Shown here piece by piece: positions 1-10,781 of a stretch of DNA of 64,000 bases. This stretch comes from Pseudogymnoascus destructans. Taxonomy: Eukaryota; Ascomycota; Leotiomycetes; Thelebolales; Thelebolaceae. The first letter of the stretch is position 1. Each line of letters starts with the position of its first letter. The stretch is from NCBI RefSeq assembly GCF_001641265.1, contig NW_020167538.1, positions 310,001 to 374,000 on the forward strand, written 5' to 3'. The position numbers were made by a program, and so were the translations under genes. The notes under the pieces were generated by a model. The model ran no database searches, had not been told where the DNA came from, and saw nothing but the letters and a program-made list of their open reading frames with translations.

Positions 1-1469
1 TTGACAGCGCAAAAATTCAGATCCTGAAGAGCAAGAGGATGATCGACAAATCACCCATCCTACTTCTCGCTGGCCCGCCAGGTGTCGGCAAAACCTCGCT
101 CGCCAAGTCAATTGCAACTGCGCTCGGAAGGAAATTCCATCGCATTTCGCTCGGTGGCGTTAGAGATGAAGCTGAGATCCGCGGACACAGGCGCACATAT
201 GTCGCATCGATGCCCGGGCTGATCGTTAGCGGCTTGAAGAAAGTGGGTGTTGCGAACCCGGTCATCCTCCTCGACGAGATCGACAAAGTCGGCACGTCCA
301 ACTTCCACGGCGATCCCAGCGCTGCCATGCTCGAGGTCCTCGACCCAGAGCAGAACCACTCCTTCACTGACCACTACGTAAACATCCCCATCGACCTTTC
401 CAAAGTCCTCTTCATCGCCACCGCGAACGACCTCTCCACCATCCCTGCTCCCCTCCTGGACCGTATGGAGACCATCCAGCTGCCTGGCTACACCACTCTG
501 GAGAAGCGTCACATTGCCTCTCAGCACCTCATCCCTAAACAAATCCGCACCAACGGGCTTGATCTCACCAACGTAATCTTCCCCGACGAAGTCACCAGCA
601 AGATCATCGAGTCCTACACCCGCGAAGCCGGCGTCCGCAACCTCGAGCGCGAGCTCGGCGCCGTCTGCCGCGCAAAAGCCGTCGCATACTCCGACGCCCT
701 CGACTCCTCGGCCCTCACATCCTACGAACCCGTCCTCACCCTCGCAGAAATCGAAGAGATCCTCGGCACCGAGAAATTCGACGAGGAACTCGCCGAGACA
801 TTCGCTCGCCCCGGAATCGTCACCGGTCTCGTCGCCTACGCCTCCGGCGGCAACGGCTCCATCCTTTTTATCGAGGTCGCCGACATGCCTGGCTCTGGCT
901 CGGTCCAGCTCACCGGTACCCTCGGCGCCGTGCTCAAGGAGTCTGTCGAGGTCGCGCTGTCGTGGGTGAAGGCACATGCTGCGGACCTCGGGCTCGCCCA
1001 ACCGGGAGAGAATATCATGAAGTCCCGTAGCATCCACGTCCACTGTCCTGGTGGTGCGGTGCCTAAGGATGGCCCCAGCGCAGGCATGGCTCATGCGGTG
1101 GCGTTGGTGAGCTTGTTCTCGGATCGCGCGGTGCCGCCGAGCGTGGCGATGACGGGAGAGCTGTCACTCAGGGGGCGTGTGCACCCTGTCGGCGGGATCA
1201 AGGAGAAGCTGATCGGCGCGCTCCGGGCGGGTGTCAAGAAAGTGATACTGCCGGAGGGGAACAGGAAGGATGCGAGGGACCTACCGGACGAGGTGAAGCA
1301 AGGACTAGAGATTGTGCATGTTAGGTAAGTTTTTTGTCGTCTTTGGACATAGGATCAGGTTGTGCTAACGTGATTGACTAGGCATATTTGGGAGACTATT
1401 CGTCTCATCTGGCCGGAGACCGAATGGCGCGGCCTTGCGGAGTTTGCGCACGTCGAGGCGAGGATCTAG
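1..1469 (+). CDS. Lon protease homologue, probably peroxisomal (3' part)
   Basis: ATP-dependent Lon (AAA+ plus Ser/Lys protease) that unfolds and degrades damaged proteins. The frame is already open at base 3, so the methionine at 39 is internal and the N-terminal substrate domain lies outside the window. Visible are Walker A GPPGVGKT just after base 75, Walker B LLDEIDK, the AAA+ lid, and the protease domain with catalytic Ser in KDGPSAGMA and Lys in GGIKEK. An intron at 1325-1381 (GTAAGT...CTAAC...TAG) joins in phase to a 28-residue last exon ending in VEARI, stop at 1467-1469. Fungi have a mitochondrial Pim1 and a peroxisomal Lon2. The short tail ending in a PTS1-like ARI favours the peroxisomal form, but ARI is not a canonical PTS1, so the location is inference. 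The family assignment is certain. Confidence 0.95.
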
Positions 1470-2346
1470 ATGTTTGGAAATCCCATTACCATCCTGTCGC
1501 CTTGGAGTAAGCACCACGATTTGGATTAGATCTAGCGAAGACGGGTTGGTCCATAGCGTTGATACTATATTGTAAATACACGTAGCACATATAATCTACC
1601 CTCTCCCCAATCCATCCACCATCCACGTGCCCCGCTCCCCATCCCATCTCATCACAACCCGCCCAGCCCCACCGTCGTCACACCACCACCTCCCCGCCCT
1701 CCCACCGGACAATTAGCGAGACACGGCCACCACACCGCGAGTGTCCCACGCGCGTCCTTGCCTGCGTAGTTAGTGCCCCTTTGCCTGACCTGGGGCGCGA
1801 CGATGACGGCACACCCCACCGTCGATCCAGGAGAGGCGATTTGGAATCGTGGAGATTACCCCGCCTGTTCGTGCGGTTGACTGCGGTGCGGGTGGTTGCG
1901 TTTGTTGAGGGGGAGGGAAAGGTGATGGGGGGTGGGATTCCAAATCATGGTGGAAATGGGGGAGGGGTAGAATGGAGGAAGGGGTTGGATTTACTTTTGT
2001 TGAGCTGAGGAGGATTCTTTTTGGATAATGGTAGTGTTACCATTTGAAGACTGTGCGGCGATATATAGGATGAGATCCCTTTCTGCCAAAAGTCACCTAG
2101 AGAAATGGAGAATGGAGATTCAGGATGGAGGATTGAGGATTCTGCCCAACGTGCATAGCCAACCTATAAGAGCCTATAAGTTCGTTATGCAGGGAACCGT
2201 ATGATCAATGTCCTGCCACATGTCAGCATTATGTATCAGCGCCCATATAATTGAAAAACCAAGCTCTATATATACAAGCGTGAACCTCCCCTCTTCCATT
2301 GTAAGGTCTTGCACACTCTCACCAGTCACTTATCACGACCTTCATC
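1470..2346. other. Intergenic: Lon 3' end and promoter of the secreted-protein pseudogene
   Basis: No convincing gene is seen. The first part is C-rich on the plus strand (about 1590-1720). The last 150 bases look like a compact fungal promoter, with TATATATA at 2267-2274 followed by a CT-rich leader running to the ATG at 2347. Short open frames here have no recognisable features. Confidence 0.5.
2267..2274 (+). promoter_or_regulatory. TATA box upstream of the secreted-protein pseudogene
   Basis: TATATATA stands 73 bases before the ATG at 2347 and is followed by a pyrimidine-rich leader, the usual arrangement for strongly expressed fungal genes. This supports 2347 as a real former start codon. 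Confidence 0.45.
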
Positions 2347-2742
2347 ATGTTCAACTTGTTAAAGCTCAGCACAATCGCAGCTGCAATTGATCTTCTCGCC
2401 GGTACTATGGGTTGAGCAGTCACATTCTATAGCTCAAAGCCTTGCAACGACGCACCCGGCTTGGATTGGTCATACTGGATTTATGAAGGGAGTGGCCAAT
2501 CACCATGCATTGACATGGGAACCGAGCCTCCTGCCGGTGTGAGATACATGCACCAGCTCCACGGTGGAACTTCCCTTGAGGGATATAATGGGGCCTTTGT
2601 CTTTGATCAGGCACACCCATTCATTATCCGTAGCGGAGATTGCCAGCTTTCAGAGCATGCACATGGCTGTTATGAGGGGTTTGGAAGGGAGGTTAAATGC
2701 CAAAACATCGGGATCAACTCATTTCACTGTAATGACGGCTAA
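2347..2742 (+). pseudogene. Small secreted cysteine-rich protein, broken by one in-frame TGA
   Basis: From ATG 2347 the frame gives a 22-residue hydrophobic leader (MFNLLKLSTIAAAIDLLAG...) typical of a signal peptide. It meets TGA at 2413-2415, then stays open in the same frame to TAA at 2740-2742. The post-stop part is about 108 residues with six cysteines (PCND, SPCID, GDCQ, HGCY, VKCQ, FHCND), the size and even cysteine count of fungal secreted effectors or hydrolase-like small proteins. A TATA box and CT leader precede it. TGA could come from CGA by one C-to-T change, as in RIP. No intron that would remove the stop is evident. I do not recognise the family. A sequencing error or strain-specific allele is possible. 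Confidence 0.6.
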
Positions 2743-4968
2743 GCATTGGCTTGATGAAGAACTCGGCCTTGATGAATGTGAGGTAAGTCTCCAAATAAAC
2801 ATTGTCTGGTAGACGAACACCATTGTTAGATGGCGGGGAATATGTTGGGATCGCTCATTTTATGATTTTATGTTCTAGTAGGATCTGGCGGTTGATATTA
2901 AATTAGCCCACTAGGGAGCTTAAGCTTTTGGCTTCTTGCCAGAGCCCAGATTATGGGCGGGGCCTAAATCATTTTTAGGGATATTGCTACGAAAGATGCG
3001 GAATGCGAGGCAAAAGTTGGTCAGGATGCCTTTGTAGCTGATTCGAATGCGAAGCCTCCAATATGACAATGAAGCTATGATGGCGACATGTGGTGGTCCG
3101 AGAGGGTATATAGTGTTTTTCTGGATCTCCAGTGAAGTAATTGTACGAGATACTTTGCTGGTTCAAATCGTGAGACCATGTTACAGTGCCCATTCCTCGG
3201 CCTTGTGATGGCCTTGAGCGTGGAAACATCTGGTCCTCAGAACATACGTAATATGGCACAGAACTAACTACTCTATGTTGTTACGGCTATCTCGAGTGGC
3301 ATCCGTCCCAACATCTCGCGGACAGACATGTGCTCTGACACCCATCTGGCATGGGCGCTCGGCCCGCCGACAACGTCGTCGGGGTTTGCCCTATATGTGC
3401 TTGATCGCAGGAACTTGGGATGGAGATGGGAGGCCTGTGCGTGTTTGGCTGTTTGGGGCTGAGTTGGCTGAGAAATGCATGTTGGGTTTCGATGGGAGTT
3501 ATGGGAAACAGGGAGTGGATGTAACAATGAACGGGACATGAACATGAACAAAAACAAAAACAAAAACAATAGCAGGAACCTCGCCGATCCACACAAAACA
3601 CATCGTAGCAGTTCATCGCGCCGGGAAATAAAGAACCGTTCCCACGCATTAACCGACCCGCCTCCGAAGCACGCGCCCACCACCGTCTATGCCATAACTC
3701 ACACTGGCCCAACATGAAGGCCCAACATGAAGCTTCACCACAGATGCAGCGTAGAAAAGACCAGCTTTGTCGAACCGACTCACCAACACAGACTAAACCG
3801 AGGCACCACGTACACAGAGCCACCGCGCAGCGATAGCCCTGCACCGACACCCGCCGTATACCATAAATCTCAGGTACGATCGCGCGCCCGAGCCCCATTT
3901 CGCATCGGCAAGGATGCCCCGCTGGGGTGGCTGTGGCCGAGCTGGCATCCCGACTTTACCGAACTTCCATCTTCGCCATGTGATGGTGCGCTAGGAGGAT
4001 GGTAAAGCAGGAAAAGGCGTCGCTGTTGTTGGACGCCAAGGTGCGGGAGGTGGGCTGGGCGGTTTCTTGTTCTCCCTTTTTTTTTTTCTCTCCTTTTTCC
4101 CGATCTCGGTTTCCCTACGTTCGCTGTCATGCGCTGCTCGGATCTGGGGCCGATTGGGCGCCCGAGGGGGGACTCGGCGACCAAACTGCGGGGATGGTGG
4201 GGCGAAATCTCCGACGGCGATGAAGGTGAGATGGGGGATTATGCGTTTTGTGAGCTTCTGTGGGGTTTTGTTATGCGTTTGTGAGACTTATTATGCGTTT
4301 TCTGAGGGAGGGAAGGGAAAAAAAAGAAATCGCGGCGAGAGGATTGGCTGAACTGGCGGACCGCTGTGGGACGCCTGCCCGTTCGTGTTGGCGGGACCGT
4401 GGCGGGACCCGAAAGAAGGGTAGGGATGCATGGCGCTCTCTCTTGGACGGCTTAGGGGAGATATATCGATCTTGATATGCGGGACGTATGTCGGAGATAG
4501 TACACATACAGTAGTACGCTGTATCAAATTAGGCAAGTGGATATGTATACTATAGCTACAGCGAATGAAAAGAGAGGCAAATACAGAAAATATCCTGCCC
4601 TAAATCAATCTCCCTGCCCTTGCTCTAATCTGTCTCCTTTTTCTGGCAACAATCATCCGAAGCCTGCAAAACATGGGCCAGCGTGGACAGCAACAGAGAC
4701 AGAGGACACAGGCAAGCAGGGAGACAGACGGACCAACTAGGGCAGGCTTAGGAGCTGACACGTACTTTGCAGGATATTTATTTGCGCAGAAGAGGAGGAC
4801 AAGACACGGTATACAAGCATCACCATAGACACACAGCATAACGGGCATACATACGGCTTCCGGACTGTACAGCGCATACAAGGTTAAGATACAGCAGATG
4901 CTCTTCATACAGCATCTACTACTGCTCGAGTATGATACCTCGCGGACATTGCACGTACGTCTTATATC

Positions 4969-5165
4969 TGCAGTGCTCTGCAGTGCTCTGCAGTGCTCTG
5001 CAGTGCTACCTGCTCTAACGGTCTGTATTGCCTGGGGGTTATATCAGGCCTCGTGCTGTATCAGGCCTCGTGCTGTATGTGCTGTGTGCTGTATGTGCTG
5101 TGCCCTGTACGTGCGTGCCCTGTACGTGCGTGCAGGCTCAGCGCATCCTAGAGCGCATCCTAGAG
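4969..5165. repeat. Cluster of short tandem repeats
   Basis: Four near-perfect copies of a TGCAGTGCTC-type unit are followed by two copies of TATCAGGCCTCGTGCTG, two of CCTGTACGTGCGTG, and two of GCATCCTAGAGC. The units are unrelated, so this is local slippage-prone DNA rather than one satellite. Confidence 0.7.
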
Positions 5166-5179
5166 CAGTTGCATCCTAC

Positions 5180-5330
5180 CACACCTACCCCCTTCTCCAT
5201 ACCTACCCCCCTACCCCCCTACCCCCCTACCTCCCTTCCCTACCTCCCTACCTCCCTACCCCCCTACCCGCCTACCCCCTACCCCCCTTCTCCACTCTCT
5301 CCACTCTCCACTCTCTCCACCCTCCCCGTC
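5180..5330 (+). promoter_or_regulatory. Polypyrimidine tract upstream of the Zn2Cys6 regulator
   Basis: About 150 bases are almost pure C/T with A spacers, mainly CTACCCCC and CTCCCTAC units, then CTCCACTCT units. CT-rich tracts near transcription starts are usual in filamentous fungi; this one is unusually long and regular. Its role as a start region for the gene at 6484 is inferred from position only. Confidence 0.35.
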
Positions 5331-5755
5331 TTACCAACGGATATGAGATATGAGATTGTCGATTAGCCGCCGCCCCTGTCCTGCTACTCTGTCCAGTACT
5401 TATTCGCCGCCGTCGATCTTCCATAGAAGGCTACAATTCCCCAAACAATCACTTGTCTATACCTACTGCGAGCCTAGACTTGCGGCGCATTCGATTGCCC
5501 CCTCGTCACCTCAGATGAGCGGCGCCCAACGCTCACATATCCACTTTTTCATTCTTATTCTTCCCAATCCCTAGAGTGTTCAGAAGCCCTATTGCCCTGC
5601 TCCTTGCGCCTCGCCCGTCTCTCAATCCTTATTTTCTATTCTTACCTACTCATCCACATCCTCATCCTCGTTCTCAACCTCCTCCGCCTCGTCCCTCCTT
5701 CTCTTCCTGCTCGTCCACTATGCCACCTCTTCCTCGGCCCGTCCTATCATTATCC

Positions 5756-5787
5756 AGTTAAAAAGTGGCCCTGACCACTTTTTAACT
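5756..5787. repeat. Perfect 13-bp hairpin
   Basis: AGTTAAAAAGTGG, a six-base loop, then its exact complement CCACTTTTTAACT. It lies in the presumed leader or promoter of the regulator gene, about 700 bases before its ATG. Confidence 0.8.
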
Positions 5788-6483
5788 ACATACTGCCCAT
5801 TACTACTCCCCACAAATCGAAACTACTCCCTCCCAATCCGCCGTGTCGCCTTACGACAGGCCTGCTTCTACTGTGCCATCTTCTGCTGCAGCTCGCCAAG
5901 CATCGTTCGTCGCTCCTTCTCCCAAAACGGAACTCTTACTAGCCTCGCCCCTGCCTTCTCGCAATTCTCACTGCGCTCACTCCTACCTGTCCTTCCCTCG
6001 CGCTCACTCCACTACCGCTATTGTAAGACCTACCCTGTAAGGGAAAGGAACTGCTCTGCGAACCCCCATGCGATGCTATGCAGAGTGAGAGAGCCTCCGT
6101 CGCATAACCTTGCTTGATCTTATAGATACGTGCCCGAGAGACTTCGCTACGTCGACTTATCACTCGTTGCTATTAACGTCCCGCTCCGTCACTCGACTAT
6201 ATATCTTGGACAACAAAGCTTCCGACCGGGCCTACAAAATTCATCCGAGCGCCTGCCACAGTCATACAATATTGTTCCTTCGGTTCCCTTTGTTGCAGCC
6301 GGGCCTTTCCATTTTTTCTCTCGTCCAAAGTTTCTACTCCTCTCTAATGCTATCTATGATATGAGGTTCGGACGCATTCTGGCGCCTCTCACCATCTACC
6401 GCGCCAACCATCCCACTCACCGCACGGAGGAGTGGCGCAGATGACCTTGCCACATCGCACACAACCTCCCAACCGTCAAGTCG

Positions 6484-9260
6484 ATGATAGCGTCGGCGCT
6501 TCACTCCAGCTCCTCACCCATACCTCCCGCCGAGCTCCTTAGCAACCTCCATCTGGCCAGCTCCCCTCTCGACCCGAATTGGGTGAGAGAGCTGTCTAAA
6601 TCTGCTCGCAGCCGGGCATACCCGTCACCGCCCATGTCAGGCTCGCCGCTGAAGCCCCCACAACATGACAATGGCTTCGATGGCCGTGGCCGCGGCCGCG
6701 GCGGGCTCGGCCAGCAGCCACCGCAGACTCGAACGCATGCGCAGCAGCTGCTACCTCAGACCGAGGCCCGCGACGGCGCAAGGGAGCCGCCTTCGGCTAC
6801 TTCTCACAACCCGAGCATTGCTATGCAATATTCACCATATCAGCCGGGAGGGGGGATGCCGACTGAACAATCGCCATATCAATACCCACCGCAGCCCTCG
6901 GCACAGCTTCCAGCGCCACCTCTTCCTCCATACGGCTTCGACCAACCACGGCCTGCGAATTACCCCTTCCAGATGCCCGAGCGACCAGAGCCCGCCTCGG
7001 CTGCGAAGACGAGGAAGACGAAAGGCCATGTAGCTTCTGCATGCGTACCGTGCAAGCGAGCGCATCTCAGGTGAGAACGAACCCCCCTCGAGCATTGCGA
7101 CGACGAGACGTTGGGAATTGGAGCTAACCGATACCCAGATGCGATGGTACGTACATCTTTATATTATTCCTCAATGAGGCGTCGTGGCAGCGGTATGTCT
7201 AAATGAACTTCGAAATTACGCAGACGCCGATCGCCATTCTACGTGTTCCATGAGGGCTTCCATGGCCAGCCTCAAACGTTGGTGCGCTGTCATCTACGGT
7301 CCATTAGTCGCGCTCAGGTCCACAAGCAAGCGCGTGTGAGATTAGGGATGTTCGCATTCTGCCTGCGGCCGGCTGAATGGATCGTGCAGCAAGTGCATGC
7401 TTGCTCCGGCGGGTGAGGAGCATTTGCTCGCGAGGCGCTCTCCTTTGGGGAATATCGATTGTTCTTTTCTTCTGGCTCTCGGGTTGCGAGTTCCAGCCAC
7501 TTTCTGCTTTGACATCGTTTCCCATATTTAGCTGCGGCGCTGGCGGGCCCACGGGCCGACACGTCCCCGGCCGCTAGCAATGCGCCGCTAAAAGCCGCCA
7601 ATGCTTGACAGGAACGACGTCAGAGGGGCCAGCGGGACCCTTGATTCACGATATGTATAGTGCCCTCTGTTAAGCATTGCTAGTGCATGCGGGCTTTTAT
7701 TCCATTTGAGATCGCAATAAATCGTCCAGCGACCAGGTTTTCTTGGGGCTGTTCGATTAGTTGCTGCGGTGGAGGTGATATATCTGAGACGTGGCGTAGG
7801 CAGGTGCTGAATGCAGTGTGGCTTGATTATGTCTTGGAATCACATTGGACCCTGAGTAGGGATGATGCTTCATGGCGGGACCCAGATCAGGATATGGATT
7901 GACTATTCAAATGGAAATTCATTTGAACTATCTGAAGGATCTTTGCTTTATAGATTGAATTTATAGATTTGATTTTCAAAATCGCATTGTGCTTGCGGGG
8001 AAGTCAACAACTGTTGGTTCTGAAGCTAACAATAATCCAGCACAACGGCCATGTTCACGCTGCCACAGTAACAACAAAGAGGATGCCTGTATAGATATGG
8101 TACACAAAAAGCGAGGCCGCCCCCGACTCCGCGATGACCACAACACCCGCCTTGATCAACCCGTTCACCCACAGCCCGACCCCCTCCACCGCCGTCCTGC
8201 TCCTCACTACCCCACCAACTCACCCCCCTCGGAACCCCACACCAGATCCTCTTCCTCCTACCGAGTCCTCAAATCTCAAGCAACTCCCCATCTCCCTCGC
8301 TATCTTGACCACGCCTCCCCCTCCGACGCAAACCTCTTTCCCCCACCCGCCACCTCCCGCCCTCATGACCCCCCAGTACTCTACCTCACGCCATCCCTCC
8401 GCATTGCTCGCGCCTCCCCCGCCTTTTCTCACGCAACCGGAATACCCTCCCCAGTCGCGCGCTCCTTACATGACACCCTTGCCCCAGCCTCGCGCTCCTC
8501 AGCAGCGCGCCTCCAGCACATCTTCGATGACCTCCGCCAGACAAGGGAACCGCACTATCTGCCCCCTATATTTGGCTCAGGCGAGGAGTCACGCGTTATT
8601 GCTGCTGTTGGGATGACAGAGGAGGATGTGGCGCGCGTGCCTGTTGAAGCGAGGGAGGTGTTAGGGTTTCAAGGGGCTGGTGGGGAGGTCAGGGCGTTTG
8701 AGGTGGGTGTTGGGTTGGGGAGGAGAGAGGGCATATTTTATGTGGTGTTGAGGTTGTTGGGGGCTGTGCAGGTGCAGACACTGACGCCGATGCATACACA
8801 GATGCACATGGGTGGTGGGAGTGGTGGTGGCGCCGGGTATAGGGGTGACCCTATGTTTGGTGGACAGCAACAGGGGTTGGGACCGCAGCAGGGACATTCG
8901 CAGATGGGGTACCAGCCTGTGAGAACAGCGTATGGAGGTGGCCAGGGACAAGTGGTGGGACAAGTACAGGGACAGCAGACACTAGGACGAAGTCAACAAG
9001 GGTTTGCGCCGATGCAGTCGTCACAGAGCCAAGGTCAAGCTCAGAGCCAGGGCCAGGCACAAAGACAAGGACAAGGACAAGGACAATACGTCCCACCCCC
9101 TTCATCACGCAGCTCTGAACAGCGTGCGCTCATTCTCCCGCCCATACGAATGAGAGAGGGTGAGAGCTCGGGGCCGAGCGGTATGCCGCATGGAGGGGGA
9201 CGGCGGAGGAGTAGTAGGGTTGATATTGGAGGGTTGATTGAAGGACCTGAAGGGAGGTAA
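6484..9260 (+). CDS. Zn2Cys6 transcription factor with PAS-like region
   Basis: Three exons, 6484-7070, 7139-7146 and 8041-9260, encode 604 residues in phase. The DNA-binding cluster is split over all three exons: CVPCKRAHLR ends exon 1, R-C-D comes from the 8-nt exon 2, and RPCSRC...KEDAC opens exon 3, followed by a basic KKRGRPRLRDD tail. This gives the CX2CX6C...CX2CX6C layout of fungal binuclear zinc regulators. Around residues 310-390 a PAS-like segment can be made out (LYLTPSLRIARASPAFSHATG). The N-terminus is Pro/Gln-rich; the C-terminus is Gly/Gln-rich and may activate. The second intron (7147-8040, 894 nt) is about ten times the local norm and ends with a clean GCTAAC branch point. 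The regulon is unknown. Confidence 0.85.
7147..8040 (+). other. 894-nt intron of the Zn2Cys6 regulator
   Basis: It begins GTACGT and ends GCTAACAATAATCCAG. It holds no credible open frame or recognisable element. The zinc cluster reads through only if the whole stretch is removed. Confidence 0.7.
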
Positions 9261-9902
9261 AAATTGCTGGGTTCCCCTATTGGGGTTGGGGACGGTGGCG
9301 GTTGATTGATTGACTGATTGAGAGGGAAAAAAAAATGGGAGGCGGGCTTATTTTTTTTTAATGAAATATGGGTGTTGCATCGGGGGAGATTATGTGTATG
9401 TATGATAGCACGATCAGAGCGAGATGGGCGTCTTTGGGACATATTTCCTTTGTTGGCTCTGGTTCTGGCTCTTGGATCTGAAATGGCTCGAACAGTAGGT
9501 GGTCTGGCTTGGGCGACTGGCATGGCATGGAGGGGTGGTGGGTGGCGGAGAATCTGTTTACTGTAATGAATTGCGAAGTGGGAGATATTGGGAATGGGAG
9601 CTTGCGACGCGAAAAGGAGGGATGAATGTGTGCATGTGTACGAGGTTTTACGACACTGCTTCTTTTTTTTATTGTCTTTGTCCTTTCTTGTGTGTTTTTT
9701 TTTTTTTTTGTTTAAATTTTAATGTTTTATGTTTGTATTGGATGCCTCTTTTTTATTGTCTTTGTTAATAAAAATAAAAAAAATGCCATGATTCACTGTT
9801 TTATGATTAAAATTTTGGGATTTTTCGAGATGGACCGAGGGCGAGGGTTTACGTGTTAGGTGTTTTGCTATGTGAGAGTGAGTGACTGGGGGCAAGAATG
9901 AT

Positions 9903-9980
9903 AGTCAAGAACCGTTAAGAACCGTCAAGAACCGTCAAGGTCTGTCAAGAACTGTCAAGGATGGTCAAGAATGTCAAAAA
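9903..9980. repeat. Degenerate tandem repeat, GTCAAGAACC unit
   Basis: About seven head-to-tail copies of a 10-11 base unit (GTCAAGAACC, GTTAAGAACC, GTCAAGAACT, GTCAAGGATG). The same core AAGAAC recurs throughout the hairpin just downstream. Confidence 0.75.
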
Positions 9981-10022
9981 CTCCGAATGGCAAGAACAAT
10001 CGTCAGGAACCCACGAGGGCAA

Positions 10023-10165
10023 GTTCTTTCCCTCCTTACTTCTTAACCGCCGTTCATGCCGCTCTGAGTTCTTGAGCGTAGCATTGTTCTTTCCCCTTGT
10101 AAAGAACAATGCTCAAGAACTCAGAGCGGCAAGAACGGCGGTTAAGAAGTCAGGAGGGAAAGAAC
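10023..10165. repeat. Long near-perfect inverted repeat (hairpin)
   Basis: The left arm 10023-10092 and right arm 10101-10165 are complementary over about 65 bases with two mismatches and one five-base bulge, around an eight-base loop. Both arms start or end with GTTCTTT/AAAGAAC. The right arm runs on into direct repeats of a 20-base AGGAGGGAAAGAACGATGG unit to about 10250. Transcription would give a long double-stranded RNA stem. Confidence 0.85.
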
Positions 10166-10714
10166 GATGGTCAGGACTCAGGAGGGCAAGAACGATGGCC
10201 AGAAACTCAGGAGGGAAAGAACATGGTCAGGAGGGAAAGAACGACAAATCAGGGGAACTATGAATGGGAAGAGAAGTGGGAGGCTCAAAGGGTTTGGATG
10301 AATGGAGTTTGTAAGAATCACGGAGGGAACATTCATTTATAAGATTGATTGCGTTGATTTTCATTATGTCAACTGCACTGCTGTATGTACGCTCTCTCCC
10401 ACACTGGTATTTCCTCCCCATGTTGTGTTGTGGATCTCCTCGTGGAGTCAAACAACCTTTGTAAAAATTTCAGAAAAAACAATCGGTCAACAGATATAAA
10501 GCGCGAATTAATCAGCGCGAGAAAACTTCTTCTGGTATAGTATTCCATTGCACCATCCCATCCATCCATCATCCAGCACAGATAAAACACCAGACTCCTC
10601 CAGAATACCACCCAGAAAGACCATCGAATAAACACCGTATAAACTTGATGCCGCAAAACACCACCAATGCAGCCGTATAAACACCCCCATGAATAACTAA
10701 CACCGGTAAAGAGC

Positions 10715-10773
10715 CCATGAGAACAAGTGACATCCATGAGAACAAGTGAGAGCTTATGAGAACAAGTGACACC
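10715..10773. repeat. Three tandem 19-20-bp units in the SUN gene 3' flank
   Basis: The unit CCATGAGAACAAGTGACAT is repeated three times with small changes, ending nine bases beyond the stop codon of the minus-strand SUN gene, so it is probably in its 3' untranslated region. Confidence 0.75.
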
Positions 10774-10781
10774 GTAAAGAA

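Larger units (their letters stand above)
2743..6483. other. Long gene-free stretch ahead of the Zn2Cys6 regulator
   Basis: No credible coding region. Features seen: an (AAAAAC) run near 3549-3570; a tandem 10-mer built on TGCAGTGCTC at about 4969-5008; paired short repeats at 5040-5165; a C/T tract (CTACCCCC and CTCCCTAC units) at about 5180-5330; a perfect hairpin at 5756-5787; and C/T-rich leader sequence to the ATG at 6484. The open frames are low-complexity and overlap on both strands. Much of 5.2-6.48 kb is probably promoter and long 5' leader of the regulator, a common arrangement for fungal transcription factor genes. Confidence 0.5.
9261..10714. other. Intergenic between convergent genes, repeat-bearing
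   Basis: T-rich 3' sequence lies at 9655-9780. It is followed by AAGAACCGTC-type repeats (9903-9980), a long hairpin (10023-10165) and AGGAGGGAAAGAACGATGG repeats (to about 10250). No gene is seen. The regulator gene and the SUN gene converge on this region. Confidence 0.5.

Noticed and set aside
108..1094. 328-codon minus-strand frame opposite Lon
   Set aside because: A shadow of the GC-rich Lon coding sequence, with Gly/Asp/Glu-rich nonsense composition.
3287..3898. 203-codon minus-strand frame with many Cys, Phe and Ser
   Set aside because: Its Cys-rich part comes from a simple (AAAAAC) repeat read backwards. It has no signal peptide or domain and overlaps another open frame.
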